19,333 nucleotides of DNA. Origin: a bacterium. GTDB taxonomy: Bacteria; Patescibacteriota; Minisyncoccia; UBA6257; 2-01-FULL-56-20. A model generated the notes under the pieces. That model worked only from the letters and a program-made list of their open reading frames with translations. It did no database searches and had not been told where the DNA came from. Shown here piece by piece: positions 8,426 to 15,504 of the stretch. Position 1 is the stretch's first letter. Each line of letters opens with the position of its first letter. The position numbers and the translations under genes were made by a program. Location: the NCBI GenBank assembly GCA_021801885.1, contig JAKABL010000007.1:1-19333 (forward strand). The letters are read 5' to 3'.

Positions 8426-9424
8426 ATGCTGATCGGCAAAGCGTCCCCCGAGGACATGAACATCCATCCCATCCGCTATCAGTGGGCATACGACCTCTAT
8501 AATCAGGCGGTGCGGAACACCTGGTTCCCCCATGAGATCGCGCTCAAGGAAGACCTCTATGACTGGGAAAAGATGACGGATGACGAGCGCCATGCGGTGG
8601 AATTCCTCATTTCGTTCTTCAATCCCGCGGAGCTCATCGTGAACCGCTCGATCGCGCTCGGCATCTATCCCTATCTCAAGTCCCCGGAGTGCCACCTCTA
8701 TCTCGCAAAACAGATGTGGGAAGAGGCGAACCATTGCGTGGCGTTCGAATACGTCCTCGAGACCTTTCCGATCGACCGCGATGCGGCCTTCGCGCGCCAC
8801 ACCGCCGTGGCATCCATGAAAGCGAAGGAGGATTACATCAACCGTTACATGAAGCGAATGACCGAAGAGATGCTCGATGTCGCGACGCCGGAGGGCAAGA
8901 AGAATTTCATCCGCAACCTCGTGGCCACGAACATCGTGATGGAAGGCATATGGTTCTACAGCGGATTCATGGTCGTCCTCTCGTTCCGCCAGCGGAACCA
9001 GCTCAGGAACCTCGGCTCGCTCATCAACTGGGTGATCCGCGACGAATCGCTCCATCTCAAGTTCGGCATGAACCTCATCCAGAACATCCTCGAAGAGAAC
9101 GCGGAACTCCTCACGAGGGAGTTCGCCGAGGAGATCAAGGACATCGTCACGCAAGGAGTGGACCTCGAAGTGAATTACAACAAAGATCTCTTCCCCCGGG
9201 GGATCCTCGGGCTCAATGCCGACTACGTGAACCAGTACGTGCAGTACGTGGCCGACCGCCGGCTCGAAGAACTCGGCATCGGCGCGCACTACGGCGCAAA
9301 GAATCCCGCAAAATGGATGAGCGGCGCCACGGACGTCCTCGAACTGGTGAACTTCTTCGAAGCGCAGAATACGTCGTATGAGGTGGATGCCCACGCGACG
9401 GAGCGGAAGAAGGACGAGACCTGA
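8426..9424 (+). CDS. nrdB: Ribonucleotide reductase beta subunit, class Ic-like (Phe at radical site)
   Basis: The ferritin-like radical-generating partner of NrdA, 332 residues. Six metal ligands are readable: E69 (NPAELIV), E100 and H103 (WEEANH), E173 (IVMEGIWFYSG), E207 and H210 (IRDESLHLKFG). The residue four after H103, where class Ia and Ib enzymes carry the radical Tyr, is F107 (codon 8744-8746, TTC). Glu rather than Asp as first ligand plus Phe at the radical position is the Chlamydia trachomatis class Ic pattern; as I recall its numbering (E89, E120, H123, F127, E193, E227, H230) the offset is 20 at every site. In that enzyme a Mn/Fe centre replaces the tyrosyl radical. A C-terminal Tyr (NTSYEVD) for radical transfer is present. 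The Mn/Fe metal identity is inferred; a di-Mn class Id centre is the main alternative. Confidence 0.95.
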   Translation: MLIGKASPEDMNIHPIRYQWAYDLYNQAVRNTWFPHEIALKEDLYDWEKMTDDERHAVEFLISFFNPAELIVNRSIALGIYPYLKSPECHLYLAKQMWEEANHCVAFEYVLETFPIDRDAAFARHTAVASMKAKEDYINRYMKRMTEEMLDVATPEGKKNFIRNLVATNIVMEGIWFYSGFMVVLSFRQRNQLRNLGSLINWVIRDESLHLKFGMNLIQNILEENAELLTREFAEEIKDIVTQGVDLEVNYNKDLFPRGILGLNADYVNQYVQYVADRRLEELGIGAHYGAKNPAKWMSGATDVLELVNFFEAQNTSYEVDAHATERKKDET

Positions 9425-9446
9425 ACGCCGACCGGGCGACCAAGTA

Positions 9447-9455
9447 TGGTACAAT
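9447..9455 (+). promoter_or_regulatory. Extended -10 placing the start codon at +1
   Basis: TGGTACAAT, with the hexamer TACAAT at 9450-9455. The ATG at 9463 begins exactly 7 bases after it, as expected for a leaderless transcript. The earlier in-frame ATG at 9454 lies inside the hexamer and would not be in the mRNA. No good -35 is visible. Confidence 0.45.
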
Positions 9456-9462
9456 GAATCAT

Positions 9463-10128
9463 ATGCTTCATTGGCTCCGCACGCACGTCACGTTGAATAG
9501 GGCCCTCCTCGTACTGTTCATCATCGCGGTCGTACTTTCCGCGATCACCTATATCGTCGTATTCTACGGAGGCGGCACCTATGTCGTGAACTCCCCGCTC
9601 CCCACGAGCACCGTGGCGCTCGGCACCGCAAGCTCCACGGCATCGTCGACCGCCACATCGACCGCAACCTCCACGCTCGGACTCGCATCGTCGACCGCCA
9701 CATCGACCGCAACCTCCACCGTGCTCGCAAGCTATGCGAGCACCTACGACACGCCGCCCATCACCTGGCAGGAAGGCTATGATACGCTCTCCATCACCAA
9801 CGCTTCGCTTTCCGGCTCCGAGCTCACCCTCACGCTCGACGTGCAGATGGGTACCATTGCGGAATGCGTACCGCTCAACGTACGGCTCGTGACCAATGAA
9901 ATGGGAGCACTCGAAGCCCCGCTCGAAAATGCGTTCACCTTCGGAGAAAACGGCACCTGCATCGGCACGCCGGGCACGAACTATCCGGGACAGCAGGTCA
10001 TCTTCACGGTGGACCCTGCGTCCATGCCGCTCAGCTTTACGACCGGCGGCACGTCCAACAAGTATTTCGAACTCTCGACGACCGCATCAGGCGGCATCGT
10101 CATCTATCTCCCGTCCACCCAGGGATAG
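9463..10128 (+). CDS. Membrane-anchored hypothetical protein with Thr/Ser/Ala repeat
   Basis: Not recognised as a named family. From the ATG at 9463 it is 221 residues: a short basic start, a membrane helix (about 13-35), a Thr/Ser/Ala repeat region (about 45-90) built on units such as TASSTATSTATST, and a C-terminal extracytoplasmic domain (about 100-221) rich in beta-type sequence with two Cys that may pair. The repeat resembles stalk regions that hold a domain away from the membrane. The frame also has an ATG at 9454 (three more residues), but that codon overlaps the -10 hexamer. It follows nrdB after 38 bases but seems to have its own promoter and is closed by a strong terminator, so it is probably a single-gene unit unrelated to nucleotide reduction. 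Confidence 0.8.
   Translation: MLHWLRTHVTLNRALLVLFIIAVVLSAITYIVVFYGGGTYVVNSPLPTSTVALGTASSTASSTATSTATSTLGLASSTATSTATSTVLASYASTYDTPPITWQEGYDTLSITNASLSGSELTLTLDVQMGTIAECVPLNVRLVTNEMGALEAPLENAFTFGENGTCIGTPGTNYPGQQVIFTVDPASMPLSFTTGGTSNKYFELSTTASGGIVIYLPSTQG
9640..9719 (+). repeat. 35-base direct repeat, period 45
   Basis: The same 35 bases occur at 9640-9674 and 9685-9719 with 10 bases between. They encode the duplicated Ser/Thr/Ala unit of the stalk in the surrounding gene. The identity at DNA level suggests a recent duplication. Confidence 0.8.
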
Positions 10129-10144
10129 CAATAGAACCCCCCAT

Positions 10145-10179
10145 ACGAAACCACGGCGCATGATGCGCCGTGGTTTCGT
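10145..10179 (+). terminator. Strong intrinsic terminator
   Basis: A 16-base-pair perfect hairpin: left arm 10145-10160, loop TGA (10161-10163), right arm 10164-10179, followed by a pyrimidine-rich TTCTCTCT-type tail. It lies between the plus-strand gene ending at 10128 and the convergent minus-strand gene ending at 10216. The tail is on the plus side, so it mainly serves the plus-strand gene; the long perfect stem could also slow transcription arriving from the other side. Confidence 0.8.
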
Positions 10180-10215
10180 TCTCTCTCAAAGAATGGTCAA
10201 TGAAGATCGGAGTTG

Positions 10216-11118
10216 TTAGAAGAACCCAAAGAGATGCCTGAAGAAGAGGCCTATGCCGCCGAAGAACCCGCCGATGCCCCCCATGGGGCCACGGGTGAAC
10301 GTCGAAGTGGCAGTCGCCGCGCTCGGCACGGGACCCTGGTCGATCACGGAAGAGGCCGTCACCGACGTCCCGTTCACCGTGCCCTGCACGATGACGCGGT
10401 CATTCACGGCGATCGCGGCGTACGACGACGTGGCATTGTCCTTTACGACCGTCGCCTGCTCGGCATCGATCGAATAGGTCACCTTGCCCGCGTTCGTGAT
10501 GGTGAACATGCCGTTGTTCACGGCCGTCACCGTGCCGCCGACGATCGGTTCGCCATTGCCCTGGAGCAGGGCGAGTGCGGTACCGGTCGGACGGGAAGGC
10601 CATGTGGAAGAACCGTTCCAGCGGTCCCACGTGGAGGTCCCTTCATCGTTCGCGCGCCACATCGGACCGCCGGGATTCATGTTCGGACCGAGCACCCCGT
10701 CATAGATCGCGGTCGCCGTCACCGTCGTACCGCTGATCGTGCCGCGCGCAAGGACCTTATCTCCCACGTTCACGCTGGCGATCGTCGACGATGCACCCCC
10801 CTTTACCACCGAGGCGTTCGCGGCGTTCACGGTATAGGACGTGGACGTCGGCGCGGCCGTCGCGGCATTCTCGCTGCGAGGGCCGAACCCCCTATTGGGG
10901 CTTTCGATCGTAAGCGTGGTCCCGTTCACGGCCGTCACCGTTCCGAAGATCTGGGCCGGATGCGTCGCATCGTTCCCGTTCGCCCACGGACGATGCCACG
11001 CCTCACCGCCCCAAGGACCCGAAGATCCCGATGCGGCGAACGCAACGCCTCCCGCGAGCAATAGTCCCGCCGCAACAAACGAAAGCGCAGCGAGTGTTCT
11101 TGTGTGCGTAATGCGCAT
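10216..11118 (-). CDS. Secreted protein with two DUF5666 domains
   Basis: A 300-residue exported protein. A signal peptide (about 1-29, ending near AFAAS) is followed by two copies of a DUF5666-type beta domain, each opening GTVTAVN and closing with a V(N/G)D(K/R)V(I/L)..GT.(N/S)GT.VTA pattern, at about residues 55-140 and 185-260. Between them is a Trp/Asn/Pro-rich linker. The last ~25 residues are Gly/Phe-rich and hydrophobic (GGFFGGIGLFF and on) and could be a membrane-active or sorting tail. DUF5666 domains are small extracytoplasmic beta domains of unknown function, common in CPR genomes. No catalytic residues are visible. The gene ends opposite the 10145-10179 terminator. Confidence 0.85.
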   Translation of the reverse strand: MRITHTRTLAALSFVAAGLLLAGGVAFAASGSSGPWGGEAWHRPWANGNDATHPAQIFGTVTAVNGTTLTIESPNRGFGPRSENAATAAPTSTSYTVNAANASVVKGGASSTIASVNVGDKVLARGTISGTTVTATAIYDGVLGPNMNPGGPMWRANDEGTSTWDRWNGSSTWPSRPTGTALALLQGNGEPIVGGTVTAVNNGMFTITNAGKVTYSIDAEQATVVKDNATSSYAAIAVNDRVIVQGTVNGTSVTASSVIDQGPVPSAATATSTFTRGPMGGIGGFFGGIGLFFRHLFGFF

Positions 11119-11200
11119 AAAGAAAAAAACACGATTGATTTTCGCGACCTTTCATTCCTATATACGCGGCGCGGCGGCGATTAGGTGCAGCTCTCTCGCG

Positions 11201-11323
11201 CTAGCGTCCGCGGCGCTTCTTCGCCTTCTCCTCGAGCATGACGCGCTTCGCCTCAAGCCGCTTCTTGGTCTTTTTTGAGGTCGATTTCTTGCGTACGTTG
11301 ATCCAATGTCCTCGCTTCGGCAT
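11201..11323 (-). CDS. 40-residue very basic protein
   Basis: An ATG at 11323 and TAG at 11203-11201 define a 40-residue protein starting MPKRGHWINVRKK and ending KKRRGR. About half of the residues are Lys or Arg and most of the second half looks helical (KRLEAKRVMLEEKAKKR). The composition is that of a nucleic-acid-binding or ribosome-associated protein, but no family is recognised. Codon choice matches neighbouring genes, with synonymous AAG/AAA and CGC/CGG mixed. It is 82 bases upstream of the DUF5666 gene on the same strand. A possible extended -10 (TGCTATCT) lies about 30 bases upstream. Being too short for usual gene-calling cutoffs, it could be missed; chance occurrence is possible. 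Confidence 0.55.
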   Translation of the reverse strand: MPKRGHWINVRKKSTSKKTKKRLEAKRVMLEEKAKKRRGR

Positions 11324-11388
11324 GATGGGGTAAATGGATTGATTGTTTGGAGATAGCATATCACATTATCGTATCAGGCACAACCGCA

Positions 11389-11417
11389 TAGACAAAATTT
11401 TATTTATTCGTTATAAA
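11389..11417 (+). promoter_or_regulatory. Near-consensus sigma-70-type promoter of the acyltransferase gene
   Basis: TAGACA (11389-11394), a 17-base spacer, and TATAAA (11412-11417). Transcription would start near 11424, just before an AGGAGG ribosome site (11427-11432) that is 4 bases from the ATG at 11437. This is the most canonical expression signal in the window. Confidence 0.65.
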
Positions 11418-11436
11418 ATATTCAGCAGGAGGATAT

Positions 11437-12138
11437 ATGAAACCCAAAAAGTTGGAGCGCCTTGAAAGCAGCATCAATCCGTATACATTCTCGATGGCAA
11501 TAATGGGGGTGTGCATGAGATTCGCATGGAGAGGAAGGCTCCTTATAAAAGGCCTCGAGAACATTCCTACGCATGGCTCTGCGGTGCTTGCAATGAACCA
11601 AACCACGCACCTCGATCCACTGTTTTTTGCCATTGCCATACCGCGTCCGATCCATTTTGTAGGACTGGACGACGGCGGCGAATTGGAGCCGTGGTACACG
11701 CCCCTGCTCTATCGAAAGATGGGCGTTATTGCGCGACCGCACAATCTTTTGAAAGATGGCGGCGGAAGGCAATTCGCGCGGTGGCTCGATGATGCAGTCT
11801 GCTACCGAGAACTCATCGGCATCTTTCCCGAAGAGCGACTTGAACGCAAGCAAGATCGCACGACGATCATATCGTTCCGCAAGGGCGTGGTCACTATCGC
11901 ACGACACTATCGTATTCCCGTCATACCGATCCTCATGCGAGGCACGGAGAAAGTAATTCCAAATTCCACCGCGAAACTGCGCGAACCAATCCATATCCGT
12001 TCCGTACGTATCGTCATTGGTTCGCCGATACCATGGTATCACGCAAAAGATGCGGAATATGTGCGAAACGCACTTACGGAACTTGAAAATGTGCCCATTG
12101 CCCCCACGTTGCATATCGCAGAAGTGCTGGTGCGATAA
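11437..12138 (+). CDS. PlsC-like acyltransferase with altered catalytic motifs
   Basis: A 233-residue member of the PlsC/LPLAT (1-acyl-glycerol-3-phosphate acyltransferase) superfamily. Family members move an acyl chain onto lysophosphatidate or similar lipids at the inner membrane face. The four motif blocks are in order: motif I NQTTHLDP (54-61), motif II GVIARPHN (about 96-103), motif III FPEERLE (130-136), motif IV VIPILMRGT (about 162-170). Two key features differ. The catalytic His of the NHx4D box is Gln55 (CAA at 11599-11601), with a His three residues on, and motif III has Glu133 where Gly is normal. The protein may be inactive, use H58, or have another role. It has its own promoter, SD and terminator and somewhat more A/T-rich codons than neighbours, which may mean later acquisition. 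Confidence 0.85.
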   Translation: MKPKKLERLESSINPYTFSMAIMGVCMRFAWRGRLLIKGLENIPTHGSAVLAMNQTTHLDPLFFAIAIPRPIHFVGLDDGGELEPWYTPLLYRKMGVIARPHNLLKDGGGRQFARWLDDAVCYRELIGIFPEERLERKQDRTTIISFRKGVVTIARHYRIPVIPILMRGTEKVIPNSTAKLREPIHIRSVRIVIGSPIPWYHAKDAEYVRNALTELENVPIAPTLHIAEVLVR

Positions 12139-12159
12139 GCGCATACGCTCAAATACGAT

Positions 12160-12194
12160 AAAAGCCTGAGAACACACTATCGCTCAGGCTTTTT
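12160..12194 (+). terminator. Intrinsic terminator after the acyltransferase gene
   Basis: Stem AAAAGCCTGAG (12160-12170) with CTCAGGCTTTT (12183-12193), 11 pairs, a 12-base loop, and T-run 12190-12194. The A-run on the left arm makes it potentially bidirectional, but no minus-strand gene ends here. Confidence 0.85.
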
Positions 12195-12218
12195 ATATTG
12201 CCCGCGATGAGAACTCAT

Positions 12219-12224
12219 TATACT
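12219..12224 (+). promoter_or_regulatory. Predicted -10 of the ATPase/MFS operon
   Basis: TATACT 25 bases after the preceding terminator, with a weak TTGCCC 15 bases upstream. The leader to the ATG at 12275 would be about 44 bases. It has no clear SD. Confidence 0.35.
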
Positions 12225-12274
12225 ATATAAGAAAGGCCTCTCCGTATTACGCTTCGACATTTCGCGATGGCATA

Positions 12275-14137
12275 ATGAAAAAGATCATCCTCAGCTTCAT
12301 CGTCCGTGCCCTGTTCCCCGCGGCGCTCATTGCGTATGCGGATTTCACCCGCCACCACTCTCTCCCGCTCCTCTTGGCCGCGCTCATCGCACTCACGATC
12401 GCGCTCCTCCCGACGATCATCAAGGTTGCCGGACACATCGCCGGACGCCGCTTCGATGTCGGCGCGTCGATGCTCCTCACGATCTATCTGCTCGTGTTTA
12501 TGGGATCGACCTCCATCGCCGCGATCTTCGTCCTCCTTATGATCTCGGGCGATCTCTTCAAGGATATCGTCCTGTACAACGTGAAGCGATCGCTCGAACG
12601 CATCACGATATATCTTCCCCATACCGGATTCATCAAGACGGAGGATGGCGGCATAAAGGAGATCGACATCGCGGATATCAAGACGGGCGATATCGTTGCG
12701 GTCAAACCGGGCGGTCGCGCCCCGGCGGACGGGACGCTCCTCGCCCAGGAAGCGCTTCTCGACGAATCCGTCATTTCCGGAGAATCAAGGCCTATTTCCG
12801 TTGCGCAAGGAGGCGACGTGCCGGCGGGCGCCGTGAATGCGGGAGATTATTTCGAGATGCGCGCGTCAAGGGTGGGAGAGAATTCTACCGTGGCGCAGAT
12901 ACGGAAGATCGCCGAAGCGGCGGGCAAAGAGAAGACCCCGATCACGCGCTTCATCGATCAATATGCAAAATATACCTCCCTTACGGTCGCCGTACTTGTC
13001 GTCATCCTCTATCTCGCCACGGGCGACCTCTTTCGCGCCCTGGGGCTCTGGATCGCCATGGTGCCCATCGTGTTCGCCATCATCGGACCGGTGGCGGTGA
13101 GCATCGGCGTAAGCACCGCGGCGCGCCTCGGCATTCTCGTGAAGAAGGCGGAGACCATCGAAGACCTTACGAAGATCGCGCATATCGTCTTCGATAAGAC
13201 CGGAACCCTCACCATAGGATCGCCCACGGTACGCGACATCGTCATCCCCGAAGGGGCGCCCCTTGCCGCCGATGCGCTCCTCGCGCTCACCGCAGGCCTC
13301 GAGAAACGATCCGAACACGAGATCGCCCGGGCGATCGTGAAGGAAGCAGCGGACAGGCATGTCACCGCAGAGGAATTCTCCGACGTACATGTGATCAAAG
13401 GCGGCGGCCTGACCGCCATCCGCGACAATGCCGAGATCACGGTCGGTAGCAAGAAGCTTCTTGAAGATAAGGGGATTTTGTTCCCTGCCGATTTTCTTGC
13501 GGCGGCGGCGGAGCGGGAAGCACGCGGAGAAACGCCTGTGTTCGTCGCGAAGGGTACGGCGCTTCTCGGCGGCATCTTCGTGGCCGACACGCTGCGGAAG
13601 GAAACCCCGGCGGCGATCGATGTCCTGAAAAAAGAAGGCTATGATATGCGCATTCTGACGGGCGACGACCGTGCGGTCGCGCAGTACGTCGCGGGCGAGC
13701 TCGGTCTTCCGGAGACGGCGATCATGGCGAACCTTTCGCCGCAGGACAAGATTGCCGACATCCGTGCGCTCGAGGCAAAGCACGAGCGGACGATCATGGT
13801 GGGCGACGGCATCAACGACGCACCCGCGCTCTCGGCCGCAACCGTCGGCATCGCAATGGGGGTCCGGGGGACCGATCTTGCGACCAATGCCGCAGGCGTG
13901 GTCCTCGTCGAGGAGAATTTCCTGAAGATCCCCGCGATCATCGCGCACGCCACGCGCATCGTCGCGGTGATCAAAGAAGATCTTATCGTCGCCACCGTGA
14001 TCCACGTGGCTGCCGGCGCACTGTCGGCCTTCGGTATCATCACCCTCCTCCAGACGGCGATCTTTCATGAAATAAGCTCCGTGATCGTTCTTGCGAACAC
14101 CTCCCGCCTTTTCTCCGTTCGTCGGCGCGCGCAGTGA
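12275..14137 (+). CDS. P1B-like P-type ATPase lacking the CPC metal motif
   Basis: A 620-residue ATP-driven cation pump of the heavy-metal (P1B) type, in the inner membrane. Core motifs are intact: SGES (168-171) in the actuator domain, DKTGTLT with phospho-acceptor D307, LTGDD (461-465) and GDGINDAP (510-517). The C-terminal helix pair with HEISSVIVLANTSRLF aligns with the P1B HEGST..NALRL region. Two features are unusual. The transmembrane metal motif, normally CPC, SPC or TPC, reads V263-P264-I265, so both thiols are gone; and the HP pair of the nucleotide-binding domain (SEHP) is SEHE (H348-E349). No N-terminal metal-binding domain is present. The transported ion is therefore unknown. The MFS gene starts within its stop codon region (GTGA overlap at 14134-14137), so the two are probably one operon. 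Confidence 0.93.
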   Translation: MKKIILSFIVRALFPAALIAYADFTRHHSLPLLLAALIALTIALLPTIIKVAGHIAGRRFDVGASMLLTIYLLVFMGSTSIAAIFVLLMISGDLFKDIVLYNVKRSLERITIYLPHTGFIKTEDGGIKEIDIADIKTGDIVAVKPGGRAPADGTLLAQEALLDESVISGESRPISVAQGGDVPAGAVNAGDYFEMRASRVGENSTVAQIRKIAEAAGKEKTPITRFIDQYAKYTSLTVAVLVVILYLATGDLFRALGLWIAMVPIVFAIIGPVAVSIGVSTAARLGILVKKAETIEDLTKIAHIVFDKTGTLTIGSPTVRDIVIPEGAPLAADALLALTAGLEKRSEHEIARAIVKEAADRHVTAEEFSDVHVIKGGGLTAIRDNAEITVGSKKLLEDKGILFPADFLAAAAEREARGETPVFVAKGTALLGGIFVADTLRKETPAAIDVLKKEGYDMRILTGDDRAVAQYVAGELGLPETAIMANLSPQDKIADIRALEAKHERTIMVGDGINDAPALSAATVGIAMGVRGTDLATNAAGVVLVEENFLKIPAIIAHATRIVAVIKEDLIVATVIHVAAGALSAFGIITLLQTAIFHEISSVIVLANTSRLFSVRRRAQ

Positions 14138-15339
14138 TATCACTGGGAATCATGGATGCCGGAACGGAAAATCACAGGAAGAGTGTTGCGCTCATCGCAA
14201 TCGCGCGGGTCACCCGTAGCGTGACGGCCGGGATGATCACCATTGCATTCCCCTATTATATCCTCGTCGACCTTCACTACGGCGCCTCCGTCATCGGCCT
14301 CATATACGTGGCGGCGACGATCGCCACCGCGATCCTCAGCTTTGCCTTCGGCATGACGACCGACACGTGGGGTAAACGCACCACCCTCCTCCTTACGAGC
14401 GCACTCCTTCCCCTCAGCGCGCTTCTCGTGTATTTCGCCCCCGACCTCCTTACCATCGTTACCGCGGCCATGCTTGGCGGATATTCCGCCACCGGATCGC
14501 TCGCGAGCGGCGGCGTAGGCGGCGCGGTGCAGCCGGTGCAGAATGCCGTCCTCGCGGACCTCGTTCCGAAAGAAGCGCGCACCGCATATTTTTCATTCTT
14601 CTCATTCCTCACGGGCATCGCGGGCGCCGGTGGATCGCTGCTCGTACGATTTTTCCCCATTCATGCGCTTTTTCTCGCAGCGGCGGGCATCGCGGCGGCG
14701 GGCATCCCTTTCCTCTGGTTCGTGCACGTGACCGAGCATCGCGGCGAATGGCGAACGATGCGGCAAACGCGAACGATAGGGAAATTCAGCGCGACCGGAA
14801 TGCTGAACGGGTTCGCCCAGGGCCTCATCGTCCCGTTCCTCGTCCCATTCTTCCTTATCGTCTATCATCTGCCGAAGGCCGAGATGTCGACCTATGCGTT
14901 CTGGAGCGGCCTCATCGGCGCGTGCGCACTGCTCGCCGCACCGTTCTTCGAGCGCATGTTCGGTTTCGTAAAGAGCATGCTCGTTACGCGGGGGGTCAGC
15001 ACGGTGCTTTTTGTCCTGTTCCCCGTCATACGCTTCCTGCCGTTCGCCGTCTTCGTCTACCTCATCGCACCCGCGTTCAGGGTCGCCGCGGTGCCGATCC
15101 AGCAGGCGGAACTTACGCGCCGCGTCGAAGACGATGAGCTCGGCCGCGCGCTCGGCACGAACCAGGTCGCCCGCCTCCTCGCCTCCTCCGCAGGCACCGG
15201 CGCAAGCGGATATCTCATTGAAGGCGCCCTGCTTGAAATCCCTTTCTTCGCCTACGGCATCGTGATGGCGGCAAACCTCTATCTTTATGTGAGGTTCTTT
15301 GGAAGCAAGAAAGGGGTCTCGCGGGAAGAGACGGCGTAA
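14134..15339 (+). CDS. MFS transporter, substrate unknown
   Basis: A 401-residue major facilitator superfamily carrier with about twelve membrane helices. The cytoplasmic loop between helices 2 and 3 holds the MFS motif A as GMTTDTWGKR (73-82). The central loop (about 195-215, with EHRGEWRTMRQTR) is short and charged. Members of this superfamily move sugars, drugs, peptides or nucleotides by ion coupling; nothing here fixes the substrate, and drug or metabolite export is as likely as uptake. The start is taken as GTG at 14134, which overlaps the ATPase stop by 4 bases (GTGA); an ATG at 14152 (MDAGTENH) is an equal alternative, six codons later. The shared overlap suggests joint expression with the ATPase. 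The cytochrome operon begins 33 bases after the stop. Confidence 0.9.
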   Translation: MISLGIMDAGTENHRKSVALIAIARVTRSVTAGMITIAFPYYILVDLHYGASVIGLIYVAATIATAILSFAFGMTTDTWGKRTTLLLTSALLPLSALLVYFAPDLLTIVTAAMLGGYSATGSLASGGVGGAVQPVQNAVLADLVPKEARTAYFSFFSFLTGIAGAGGSLLVRFFPIHALFLAAAGIAAAGIPFLWFVHVTEHRGEWRTMRQTRTIGKFSATGMLNGFAQGLIVPFLVPFFLIVYHLPKAEMSTYAFWSGLIGACALLAAPFFERMFGFVKSMLVTRGVSTVLFVLFPVIRFLPFAVFVYLIAPAFRVAAVPIQQAELTRRVEDDELGRALGTNQVARLLASSAGTGASGYLIEGALLEIPFFAYGIVMAANLYLYVRFFGSKKGVSREETA

Positions 15340-15356
15340 GCATCCATGGAATTTTT

Positions 15357-15365
15357 TGATATACT
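15357..15365 (+). promoter_or_regulatory. Extended -10 of the cytochrome b6-like operon
   Basis: TGATATACT, with TATACT at 15360-15365. The ATG at 15373 is exactly 7 bases after it, so the mRNA probably starts at or next to the A of the start codon. The -35 is weak (TAAGCA). Confidence 0.5.
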
Positions 15366-15372
15366 ATAAGCA

Positions 15373-15504
15373 ATGAGCGGAACTTCCATGGGAGCGAATA
15401 TCATAGTGTATATCCTGCTCGCGACCGTCTTCATCGCCGCGGTACTCCTCCCCTATCCCGCACTCAACAAAAAAAAGAAAAAAGTCCGCCATGAATCTCA
15501 CTGA
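15373..15504 (+). CDS. 43-residue single-helix membrane protein, first gene of cytochrome operon
   Basis: A tiny protein: MSGTSMGANIIVYILLATVF begins it, with one membrane helix at about residues 9-28, a PYPALN turn, and a Lys-rich end (KKKKKVRHESH) that places the C terminus in the cytoplasm. Real membrane helix composition, a promoter directly before it and its place at the head of the operon support it as a gene despite its length. It overlaps the start of the cytochrome b gene by 14 bases in another frame (15491-15504), so translation is probably coupled. It may be a small accessory subunit, in the way b6f complexes carry one-helix subunits (PetG, PetL, PetN); no sequence similarity to those is claimed. 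The lysine run is encoded by A8-G-A6 (15469-15483). Confidence 0.6.
   Translation: MSGTSMGANIIVYILLATVFIAAVLLPYPALNKKKKKVRHESH

Noticed and set aside
8228..9454. Open frame of 408 codons on the minus strand
   Set aside because: Antisense to nrdB, same shadow composition, no recognisable domain.
12866..14143. Open frame of 425 codons on the minus strand
   Set aside because: Antisense to the P-type ATPase whose motifs are unambiguous.
15469..15491. Small ORF and cytochrome b as one gene broken by a homopolymer error
   Set aside because: Cytochrome b starts with its own natural amphipathic N terminus (MNLTEALRRK), so a separate gene is more likely; kept only as a finding to check.
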